A stretch of DNA of 64,000 nucleotides from Paenibacillus wulumuqiensis (GTDB lineage Bacteria; Bacillota; Bacilli; Paenibacillales; Paenibacillaceae). The translations under genes and the position numbers were made by a program. The notes under the pieces are model-generated. The model worked only from the letters and a program-made list of their open reading frames with translations. It searched no databases and was not told where the DNA came from. The stretch covers positions 1 through 64,000 of the forward strand of contig NZ_LAQP01000017.1 in the NCBI RefSeq assembly GCF_000971965.1, read 5' to 3'. Each line of letters begins with the position of its first letter. The first letter of the stretch is position 1. Positions 29,201 to 35,617 of the stretch are shown here, piece after piece.

Positions 29201-29995
29201 CTGCTCCTCCATATGACGCTTTTCCTGCAGATCTTCGGCCATACGCTGGAATACACGGGCCACATCGCCGATCTCATCCTTGGATTTGACCTGTATGCGG
29301 CGAATAATGCCAAAACGTTCTTCCGAAAATCCCTTGATCATCATAGAGACCGTTCCAAGTCCCTTGCTGATGCTTGGTACAATCCACAGCATAACGAGCA
29401 AGCTCAATACTACACCGGCAAGCATGACATAAGTCGTGATGCGAATAGAATTCTGGTAAGCGGCATTGGCTTGATCAATCTCGGTATCAATCGCATTATC
29501 CTGATACTCGGCAAGAGCCGAGATGCTCTGGTTCAGATTCGTCTGTGCAGCCAAGCCTACCTGTGTACGGTAATTGTTGGCAGCAGCAATCTGGTCTCCA
29601 GCCACAAGGGAAGTCTGCTGGCGGGAATAATCCACAAAAGTCTGCCAGTTGGCAGTGACCGTCTCGATCTGCCTTTTCTCCTCCGGTGAATTGGAAGATT
29701 CTTTTAACAGCTTGAGGTTATTCTCCCCGCTGGTAATGTTCTGTTCAATCGTCGTCCGGGTCTGCTCGATCGGCTGTGTAGACGTGCTGAGCAGCATATT
29801 GGCCACTTCACGGGCGATAATATTCATTTCGGAGCGCATATCGGTCGAATACCGTACTTTGAGATACCGTTCCTGGTATACCTTGTCTAGCTGTTCGTTC
29901 ATGTAGTTCATCCGGTCATACGTAATAAAGCCCAGCGTCATCAATAATAAAATGATGACACTGAACCCCAGGACCAGCTTCGTTCTCAGCTTCAT
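26291..29995 (-). CDS. Membrane hybrid kinase CHASE3-like/HAMP/GAF/HisKA/HATPase with three receivers (RsbK-like)
   Basis: A 1234-residue sensor kinase. TM1 (7-25), an extracellular helical CHASE3-like region (about 30-185) and TM2 (188-208) are followed by HAMP (about 210-262), GAF (about 290-430) and a Gln/Glu-rich coiled coil (435-545). HisKA with His550 (NMSHELRTPLNSLL) and HATPase (about 655-775) come next. Three receivers carry Asp897, Asp1019 and Asp1165. This is the layout of RsbK of the Bacillus cereus group with extra receivers, and it sits with a REC-PP2C protein and a CheR-like enzyme as in that system. Its ATG overlaps the upstream stop codon (TAATG), implying coupled translation. 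Confidence 0.88.
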   Translation of the reverse strand: MKLRTKLVLGFSVIILLLMTLGFITYDRMNYMNEQLDKVYQERYLKVRYSTDMRSEMNIIAREVANMLLSTSTQPIEQTRTTIEQNITSGENNLKLLKESSNSPEEKRQIETVTANWQTFVDYSRQQTSLVAGDQIAAANNYRTQVGLAAQTNLNQSISALAEYQDNAIDTEIDQANAAYQNSIRITTYVMLAGVVLSLLVMLWIVPSISKGLGTVSMMIKGFSEERFGIIRRIQVKSKDEIGDVARVFQRMAEDLQEKRHMEEQYRQAQEDQSWLDSNTARITELLRGVSTLEQSAQTFINEFAPTLGAHFGALYLRTNEVTDKMLLKAAYAADGELCSKKEIRIGEGLTGQCAADQKPIVLDHVPQGYIPVNSGLGSSQPRSVLIYPVLFNDELLGVIELASLNTFTSLQRQLLHLLTQDLGIIVNNINRRLHVEELLRESQTLTEELQSQSEELQLQQEELRRSNERLEEQTEELKRSEDMLQRQQEELEHFNNELIAKTRELQEQIQHVEEQNEEIEQSKHQLEQQAMQLAVTSKYKSEFLANMSHELRTPLNSLLILSQLLTENKDGNLTEKQMEYASTIYMSGADLLKMIDEILDLSKVDAGKMEINREAVPVKNLESFVNMNFAPVAAKKGIDLHITVGEQMPEAIVTDEHRVKQVLRNMLSNAFKFTEKGYIEMNVDQADPAELPPYLNREQSYVAVKVIDSGIGIPQDKLDLIFEAFQQVDGTTSRKYGGTGLGLSISRELSRLLGGGITVSSEEGKGSVFTLYLPKLVPSSSERTETNTGTAVDQVSPAYMPADFTGQVLQQTSARMNNRKLASEMESAVIPQSLGDDRDQLGKEDKVLLIIEDDANFAKILMDMARGRGFKALVAMQGDTGLHMAKTYKPDAIILDIQLPVIDGWAILSELKSNAHTRHIPVHVISVMDEVKQGLMMGAIAYLKKPSSKEALEKAFSHLESYTEQGLKQLLIVEDDEIQRQSIIELIGHDDVAITAVSTGKAALAELDGKRYDCMVLDLMLTDMTGFELLDRIRDNHQLKDLPIIIYTGKDLDTKEETQLRKYAESIIVKDVKSPERLLDETTLFLHRVEADLPEDKRRILQKLHNKETLFEGKRILLVDDDVRNVFALSSVLEGYRMEVTFAENGREAIDILEKQDFDLILMDMMMPEMDGYEAMRIIRQMPGYDKLPIIALTAKAMKDDRSKCIEAGASDYVKKPIQTDQLLSLMRVWLYS

Positions 29996-31161
29996 TAATT
30001 GTCCGCTCCTTCATTGAGTGAAATCCACACCAGACACTTATCATCATCTCGGTCTGCAGGTGCACTTGCTTCAAAAAATACCGTTTCGATTTTGTTTTTA
30101 TCCAGATGATGATTGGATTTCAGCTGATCGATCAGGAAATTAAGCTGAACATCCTGATCACCTTCCACCGCTTCGAGCAGACCATCGGTATACAGCACCA
30201 GATGTCCGTCGCCTTCATAGTGGAAGCTGCGGGACTCCATTTCAATCCGGTCAAACAGTCCTACCGGGAATGTGCTTGTGCTGAGCTTGGTCACTTCTCC
30301 GTTATCATCAAAGAAAAGTCCCGGCGGATGTCCGGCATTCACATAATCGATCCGTTTGTATTTGGTGTCCACCACCAGATAGATGGCGGTAAAGTAGTAT
30401 TGTACCAGCTGATTCTCAATATGCAGCTGATTAAATCGACGGTTCAGCTCCTGGATCACTTTCTCCGGCTCCACATAGGTAGTGACCGTATCCTTGAGCA
30501 CCGAAGCGATAAACATACAGAACAGTGAAGAGGAAATACCGTGTCCCATCATATCCAGCAAAATAACGCCATATCGTCCTTCTCCAAGCGGATACCAGGC
30601 GTACAGATCACCTGCCAGCTCAAAGGATGGCTTGTACAACGCTTCAATCTGGAAAGAAGGATCATGGATCGGCGTACTGAGTACGGCATGCTGTACGAGA
30701 CTCGCCAGCTTGAGTTCATCCTGGATATGCTGATCCCGTTCCTTATGCCAGTCTTTCTCGTGCTTGAGCCGCAGCGCCAGACGCATACGCGCCAGCAGTT
30801 CCACCTTGTTGATCGGCTTGGTCACATAGTCCATTGCACCGGCATCCAGCGCTTCGGCCAGCTTTTTGGAGTCGCCGACCGCTGTTACCATAATAATCGG
30901 AATATCCTTGAGCAGTTCATGCTGCTGGATGATCCGGCAGGCTTCGATTCCATCCATCTCCGGCATCATCATATCGAGCAGAATCAGGTCAAATGAATTA
31001 GCTTTGGCACGCGCAATTGCATCCGGCTCGCCCAGACCGAGATGTTCAAACATCTCTCTCGCTGAAGCTGAAGTCACGATATTGGTATATTGTTCTCTTT
31101 TCAGAATTTCCCGGATAATAATTACATTGGTCGGATTATCATCAACGATTAATATATTCAT
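29995..31161 (-). CDS. REC-PP2C phosphatase (RsbY/RsbU-like)
   Basis: A 388-residue protein with an N-terminal receiver (phospho-Asp63 in LILLDMMMPEMDG), a short linker, and a C-terminal SpoIIE/RsbU-type PP2C domain from about residue 175. PP2C motifs include ELAGDLYAWYPLGEGRYGVILLDMMGHGISSSL, YVNAGHPPGLFF and VLYTDGLLEA, with metal-binding aspartates present. Such phosphatases dephosphorylate RsbV~P, which frees SigB. In Bacillus cereus RsbY has this architecture and is activated by RsbK. GAGGAG precedes the ATG. First gene of the signalling set. Confidence 0.9.
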   Translation of the reverse strand: MNILIVDDNPTNVIIIREILKREQYTNIVTSASAREMFEHLGLGEPDAIARAKANSFDLILLDMMMPEMDGIEACRIIQQHELLKDIPIIMVTAVGDSKKLAEALDAGAMDYVTKPINKVELLARMRLALRLKHEKDWHKERDQHIQDELKLASLVQHAVLSTPIHDPSFQIEALYKPSFELAGDLYAWYPLGEGRYGVILLDMMGHGISSSLFCMFIASVLKDTVTTYVEPEKVIQELNRRFNQLHIENQLVQYYFTAIYLVVDTKYKRIDYVNAGHPPGLFFDDNGEVTKLSTSTFPVGLFDRIEMESRSFHYEGDGHLVLYTDGLLEAVEGDQDVQLNFLIDQLKSNHHLDKNKIETVFFEASAPADRDDDKCLVWISLNEGADN

Positions 31162-31213
31162 AACTTCTCCTCATTCCCTTATTTCATGAAGCGGATTCTT
31201 TTACCTTTTCTTC

Positions 31214-31242
31214 ATTATAAGCCAACTGTCATTGTTATCCAA
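31214..31242 (-). promoter_or_regulatory. SigA-type promoter of the REC-PP2C gene
   Basis: On the minus strand TTGGAT (31237-31242) and a perfect TATAAT (31214-31219) are 17 bases apart. The -35 box ends three bases from the insertion-like repeat at 31245. Confidence 0.7.
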
Positions 31243-31244
31243 AA

Positions 31245-31369
31245 AGGGGCTGTATCAAAAACTCGTCAAAAAACCTCCAACTCCACCATGGAAGTGGAAT
31301 TGAAGGCATTTTCCTTACAAATCTAGGCCCTAGCGGGGACAACGGTTATATGATTTTGATACAACCTCT
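31245..31369. mobile_element. MITE-like or IS-end remnant
   Basis: A 125-base segment bounded by inverted repeats GGGGCTGTATCAAAA and TTTTGATACAACCTC (13 of 15 positions complementary). The ends resemble those of IS1182-type elements common in Paenibacillus. There is no transposase frame inside, so it is either a deletion derivative or a miniature element. I do not see an unambiguous target duplication. Confidence 0.55.
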
Positions 31370-31400
31370 TTGTCTTCACTACTGAATCAAGCCTGTATAA

Positions 31401-31745
31401 TTAGGATTTATGATTGGCAATAATAAGTACTTTATCCTTGTCCAGTTCCTGCTCATAAAAGTCGGCTTCGGCCTGGGTAAATCCCAGCGAAGTGATCTTG
31501 GCGCGCAATTCATCGCCGCGTGAACGGAAAAGATTGGCTAATGAGTCGAACATGCCTTCTTCCTTGATCCCAACTTCCTGCGCACCGGCGGTCTCGGTAA
31601 TCTTGTCTGTGAGGTCTTGGCTATGTGCCAGTACATAGATATCATCAAATCCATATCCTGTACCCTGCAGCTCTTTCACAACCTCAACAGCCCGGGTTCC
31701 GTTTTCCACCACTGTGGCATATGGCTTGGCATTCGTCGGATTCAT
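31401..31745 (-). CDS. General stress protein 17M-like (YflT family)
   Basis: A 114-residue YflT-type protein: AKPYATVVENGTRAVEVVKELQGTGYGFDDIYVLAHSQDLTDKITETAGA, then a GMFDSLANLFRSRGDELRAKITSLGFTQAEADFYEQELDKDKVLIIA tail. The family belongs to the SigB general-stress response in Bacillus subtilis; its biochemical function is unknown. The ATG at 31745 is favoured by homology over a longer frame to 31790. A SigB-type promoter lies upstream, which agrees with the family. Confidence 0.85.
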   Translation of the reverse strand: MNPTNAKPYATVVENGTRAVEVVKELQGTGYGFDDIYVLAHSQDLTDKITETAGAQEVGIKEEGMFDSLANLFRSRGDELRAKITSLGFTQAEADFYEQELDKDKVLIIANHKS

Positions 31746-31782
31746 GTCACTCACCATCCTCAAAAGATGATTATTATAGCAA

Positions 31783-31808
31783 TTACCCATACAGGAAACG
31801 TATGAAAC
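31783..31808 (-). promoter_or_regulatory. SigB-type promoter of the YflT-like gene
   Basis: On the minus strand GTTTCA (31803-31808) and GGGTAA (31783-31788) are 14 bases apart, the same arrangement as upstream of rsbV. Confidence 0.75.
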
Positions 31809-31832
31809 AGCCTGTTTTGATTTTTTTGTAGA

Positions 31833-32408
31833 TTATTCAGTTGTCGTGTCGAAAATGTCTGCGCTGACAATCTCTCCTGTGTCGGGGTTAGTAAAGACTT
31901 TGAAAGCATAAAAGTCGTTGTTATAACCTTCCCCATCATCTGCTGTGAAGTCCGGCTGACCCAGCTCACTGGTGATCGCCTGCTTGTTAAATGGAAGCGT
32001 GTGACCATCCAGTGTCAGCGATCCAGCACGGGCTGGCACACTTACATAATAAATGTGCTCTCCCATCATACCCACTTTCACATCGCCATATTCATATTCC
32101 GTATAACCTGCATCCGTCTGTACCTTACGGAGCGGTTCGCCCTTTTTCTCCAGCAGTTCTGCCCGGCTATCACTGAGGGATACGCCGTTCAGGGTACTAT
32201 AGTTTAATGTATCCTGAGTATAAGGTGCTTCGTATACGGAATCTGTTGCAGACGGCATGGAAGCGGTCTGGACACTGTTGCTGGCCGGCATAGCGGCATA
32301 CTCAGCAGTTTGCACAGCTACGACTGGCTGTAACGGTGCATCAGATACCTGGGCAGAACCGGTGTAAGGGGACAATATTCCAGCAAGTAACATCATGTAA
32401 GTAAGCAT
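31833..32408 (-). CDS. Secreted hypothetical protein
   Basis: A 191-residue protein I do not recognise. The N-terminus (MLTYMMLLAGILSPYTGSAQVSDA) is a short signal-peptide-like segment. A Ser/Thr/Ala-rich linker (about 25-75) leads to a compact domain with strands such as YEYGDVKVGMMGEHIYYVSVPA and a conserved-looking LGQPDFTADDGEGYNNDFYAFKVF. The domain resembles DUF4309-type extracellular modules only loosely. AAAGGGTGAG precedes the ATG at 32408. Confidence 0.6.
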   Translation of the reverse strand: MLTYMMLLAGILSPYTGSAQVSDAPLQPVVAVQTAEYAAMPASNSVQTASMPSATDSVYEAPYTQDTLNYSTLNGVSLSDSRAELLEKKGEPLRKVQTDAGYTEYEYGDVKVGMMGEHIYYVSVPARAGSLTLDGHTLPFNKQAITSELGQPDFTADDGEGYNNDFYAFKVFTNPDTGEIVSADIFDTTTE

Positions 32409-32496
32409 CGTCTCACCCTTTCTCGGTTTACACATGAAATCGTCATTTAGCCATTGGTCGTTTGGAGATGGTCAGGAACATTTTAGTCAGACAAGG

Positions 32497-33036
32497 TTAT
32501 TTTGAAGGAATCTTGCGGAATTTCTGCCATACATTAACGGCTGTATCTACCCAGTTTAACCATGCGCCATTGTTATGACCGTTTTTGTCATACGTAGCGG
32601 AGTAGGATTGCAATGTACGGTCTTCCGGAGTGGAAGCAGTTACCATGGAATGTGCATTTGTGGAATGCTCTGATTTGCCGCTGGCAAATTTTACGCGATC
32701 AAACAATGTACCGGATACTTCTTTTGTTTTGATTGTCAGATCTTTGACCGTTTCAGTGATTTCACTGAGCACAACACCAAGGTTTTTAACGGATTCTACA
32801 ACCGGATCAACCTGTTGAAGCTTATGTTCGACGTCTCCAGTAATATCATTGACATTACGGATGGTCTGTTTGACTTCGTATGTCAGTTCTTCCATTGTCT
32901 TTTGTACATCCTTCAGGGTTGCGGATACATTATCCAGCGAATCCTTGGCGGATAACAGGGTCTTAACGAGGAATACAACGAGTACTGCGAATGCGATAGC
33001 GACAATCGCTACACTGATACTGATAACAATGTTCAT
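32497..33036 (-). CDS. DUF948 family protein (YtxG-like)
   Basis: A 179-residue protein with one N-terminal membrane helix (VISISVAIVAIAFAVLVVFLVKTLL) and a long coiled-coil region with LKDVQKTMEELTYEVKQTIRNVNDITGDVEHKLQQVDPVVESVKNLGVVL, the DUF948 pattern. YtxG in Bacillus subtilis is a SigB/SigH-controlled stress protein encoded with YtxH. A SigB-type promoter upstream supports the same control here. The C-terminal 60 residues are less conserved. Confidence 0.85.
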   Translation of the reverse strand: MNIVISISVAIVAIAFAVLVVFLVKTLLSAKDSLDNVSATLKDVQKTMEELTYEVKQTIRNVNDITGDVEHKLQQVDPVVESVKNLGVVLSEITETVKDLTIKTKEVSGTLFDRVKFASGKSEHSTNAHSMVTASTPEDRTLQSYSATYDKNGHNNGAWLNWVDTAVNVWQKFRKIPSK

Positions 33037-33101
33037 GATTTACCCTCTCTTTCAACAATGAATGTTTTGGTTTCACATTTTTTCAGGATGTTATTCATAA
33101 A

Positions 33102-33127
33102 CTACCCTTCTGTTTTACGACCGAAAC
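33102..33127 (-). promoter_or_regulatory. SigB-type promoter of the DUF948 gene
   Basis: On the minus strand GTTTCG (33122-33127) and GGGTAG (33102-33107) are 14 bases apart, matching the other SigB-type promoters here. Confidence 0.65.
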
Positions 33128-33164
33128 AGAAGTGGACACTGTTCACATAAATATCAACGCCTCT

Positions 33165-33190
33165 GGTTCAAGGTGTAATGGCGCGGTTAA
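33165..33190 (+). promoter_or_regulatory. Weak SigB-type promoter candidate of the DUF1328 gene
   Basis: GGTTCA (33165-33170) and GGTTAA (33185-33190) are 14 bases apart, with one deviation in each box relative to GTTTCA/GGGTAA. It is divergent from the DUF948 promoter. Confidence 0.4.
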
Positions 33191-33315
33191 GAAACATTTA
33201 CCAATTAATAAGTAACTAATTCCATACGGCTGGATCATCCGGTTGATATCGAAAAAATTATTTGTCCTTATTTCCATTTATTTATCGTTATTTCCATAAA
33301 GAAAGGGTGATAATC

Positions 33316-33480
33316 ATGTTGAAATGGTCGGTTATTTTCCTGATTATTGCAATTGTTGCCGGAATCTTTGGATTCTTTGGTATTGTCGAAGCAGCTGCAA
33401 CGATTGCCAAGGTACTGTTCTTCCTGTTCCTCGTATTGTTCGTAATCAGCCTGTTCACCGGGCGCAGACGAACGTATTAA
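33316..33480 (+). CDS. DUF1328 small membrane protein
   Basis: A 54-residue protein of the DUF1328 (YtjA) family: [51 protein letters not shown]. It forms two hydrophobic helices joined by a small-residue turn. Related proteins are small stress-associated membrane proteins of unknown function. AAGAAAGGGTGATAATC precedes the ATG at 33316; the longer open frame is not supported. Confidence 0.85.
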   Translation: MLKWSVIFLIIAIVAGIFGFFGIVEAAATIAKVLFFLFLVLFVISLFTGRRRTY

Positions 33481-33557
33481 CTGATCTACAGCCTGATCAG
33501 GCAATTTGCCCGGTGCTGATGGAAATAACCATTGGCTGCCGGATCAGCTGTGTATCA

Positions 33558-33605
33558 CACCCAAAGAGCCGCTCTCCTATCGTGGAGGGCGGCTCTTTGG
33601 GTGTG
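33558..33605 (+). terminator. Strong hairpin terminator, possibly bidirectional
   Basis: CACACCCAAAGAGCCGCTCT and its near-perfect complement form a roughly 20-bp stem around a short loop, followed by ATCTCTTTT. It separates the DUF1328 gene from the converging YpmS-like gene. Confidence 0.7.
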
Positions 33606-33685
33606 ATCTCTTTTAAGTTTAAGGCGCTTTCTTGCGAGTGTTACGGTTACCTTAGTTAAAATCCTTTTAGGTGCTTTGAATGTTC

Positions 33686-34294
33686 TCAACGCAGCAGCAA
33701 TCTTGGCAGCTTGAGCAGATCCAGCCGGAAACGGATAATGACCTGATCCCGTTCAAATTCCAGCTGCCTGACATCTACAACAGCCGGAAAATACTTGGTC
33801 AGTGAGATATCCAGCGGCTGCAGCAGCGCTCCCTGCCATTGTCCATGGCGTACGGTCGTATGCTGATGCGTCAGCACCAGCCGATTGCCCTGCAGCTGCG
33901 CATCAAAATCAAGCAGTGCTCCAAAAGGAATACCCAGATACGTTCCTCTCAAATCCGCATGGATCATATCGCCTTCCCAGGTGAAATCAGCTCCGCTAAT
34001 CCGCAGTCCTGCAGGATAATCTTCCTGGTGATCCATTAGCTCTCTGCGGGCGAGCTGATTGAATTCCTGCTGATTCAGCGTAATCTCCAGACGCTTTTCC
34101 TTGATCATAGTCTGTATTTTGGCTGTCGTATCCAGATGGATATAATCCATACCCGGATTGCGCTGCGGGGCGATCATCCAGGCCAGCCAGGTTATGCCGG
34201 CTGTGACGATCACCAGCAGAATAAGCAGGACGATCAGCAGCACTCTCCAACGTGAACGTCTGGAACGATGCCGGGAAACCGATGATTCTTTCAC
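33686..34294 (-). CDS. YpmS-like (DUF2140) membrane-anchored protein
   Basis: A 202-residue protein with a basic N-terminus, one membrane helix (VLLIVLLILLVIVTAGITWLAWMIA) and an extracellular domain of the YpmS/DUF2140 type (EITLNQQEFNQLARREL...GALLDFDAQLQGNRLVLTHQ...LDISLTKYFPAVVDVRQLEFERDQVIIRFRLDL). The function is unknown; the family is confined to Firmicutes and often lies near lipid or envelope genes. Confidence 0.78.
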   Translation of the reverse strand: MKESSVSRHRSRRSRWRVLLIVLLILLVIVTAGITWLAWMIAPQRNPGMDYIHLDTTAKIQTMIKEKRLEITLNQQEFNQLARRELMDHQEDYPAGLRISGADFTWEGDMIHADLRGTYLGIPFGALLDFDAQLQGNRLVLTHQHTTVRHGQWQGALLQPLDISLTKYFPAVVDVRQLEFERDQVIIRFRLDLLKLPRLLLR

Positions 34295-34415
34295 GACGTT
34301 TACCTCTTTTCCATTCCATCCTGTACGGGGACGCCCATAGACAACTGTATATTCCGAGACTGTTCTTCACCCGGTTAAGCTCGTTGAACAACAACTCTGT
34401 CATCTAAATATAGGC

Positions 34416-35288
34416 TCAGGTTTCTTTGGGCTCCACATGTACATGTACATAATGAATATTATGCACCTCTGCCATCCTCGCTTCAACTTTATCGCTGATA
34501 TGGTGACTTTCGATAATCGTCAGTTCGGGAGAAACTTCAATAATAACATCGACCAGTGTCTGGCTGCCGTTGATACGGGCCTTGATATCCTTGATATTCT
34601 CTACTCCTTCAATAGAAGCAATTGTCTCACGCAGCCCCGGCAGCTCCTGCTCGTCAAAGCCATCGGTCAGCCGGTGCATGGAGTCGCTCAGAATATCCCA
34701 GGCGGTCTTGCAGATCAGCAGACCGACGATCAGAGCAGCCACTACATCCAGCCAGGGCATGCCCAGCTGGGAACCGATAATCCCCACGGCGGCACCTACG
34801 CTAACCATCGCATCGGAAAGATTATCCTTGGCTGCCGCGAGCAATGCCTGACTGTTCGTACGCCGGGCCAGCTGGAGATTATATCGGTAGACTCCATACA
34901 TAATGACCGCGCAGAGAATCGCCACTCCTGCCAGCCAGGGCTCCGGCGATTGCTGCTGACCGGAAAATAACAGCCCCACTCCATCGACCAGTACCTGGAT
35001 GCCGACCATCGCCATAATAAAAGATGCTATCAGCGCCGCAACCGTCTCCGCCCGGAAATGTCCATAGGCATGATCCGAATCCGGCGGTTTCTGTGAAATA
35101 CGCAGTCCGATCAATACGGCGACAGAAGCTACAATATCCGTCAGATTATTCATCCCGTCTGCACGCAGCGCACTCGACAGAAACAGATAACCAAGGACCA
35201 GCTTCAAGGCAGACAGGACCAGATACGTAATGATACTGAGCCATGCCCCGCGTTCGCCTTCCTTGATATTCTGATATACATCTACCAT
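34416..35288 (-). CDS. Cation diffusion facilitator family transporter
   Basis: A 290-residue CDF transporter with six transmembrane helices and a cytoplasmic ZT-dimer domain (about 205-290). The metal-site residues are visible in LRADGMNNLTDIVAS (D/N...D) and KPPDSDHAYGHFRAETVAAL (HxxxD-type), with ALLAAAKDNLSDAMVSVG in TM5. CDF proteins export zinc, manganese or iron in exchange for protons; the N in place of the first D hints at a Mn-type site, but this is inference. GGGAGG precedes the ATG at 35288. Confidence 0.9.
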   Translation of the reverse strand: MVDVYQNIKEGERGAWLSIITYLVLSALKLVLGYLFLSSALRADGMNNLTDIVASVAVLIGLRISQKPPDSDHAYGHFRAETVAALIASFIMAMVGIQVLVDGVGLLFSGQQQSPEPWLAGVAILCAVIMYGVYRYNLQLARRTNSQALLAAAKDNLSDAMVSVGAAVGIIGSQLGMPWLDVVAALIVGLLICKTAWDILSDSMHRLTDGFDEQELPGLRETIASIEGVENIKDIKARINGSQTLVDVIIEVSPELTIIESHHISDKVEARMAEVHNIHYVHVHVEPKET

Positions 35289-35562
35289 GTTGTTATGTCC
35301 TCCCACTGCAGACCGTCCTGCTGTATAGCCCGCTTCCCATTTCGTCTGTTCATCGTAACAAACGACTTTGATGTGGGTCCAGAGAAACGTTGTAGGGAAA
35401 GGCAAACGTTTTAGCCTACAGCAAATCTTGTAGCGTCGGGCAAAGCAAGTGAGTCAGGTGAAATGTTGTGATGAATTGGCAACATTTTTGCCTCTGCACA
35501 AAATAGGATAAGTGGCTGATCGTTGGTTGAAATACTCCGTCCGTAACTGCTGCAGCAAGATA

Positions 35563-35591
35563 CAAAAAAGCGGCTCCTAAAAGGAACCGCC
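35563..35591 (-). terminator. Terminator of the ABC-F gene
   Basis: On the minus strand GCGGTTCC-TTTT-AGGAGCCGC is followed by six T residues. The 35289-35560 interval otherwise holds nothing I recognise. Confidence 0.88.
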
Positions 35592-35617
35592 TCATTTTTA
35601 GTGAAGATATTCTAAAA

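Noticed and set aside
31245-31369. A complete insertion sequence
   Set aside because: Only 125 bases between the inverted ends and no transposase frame.
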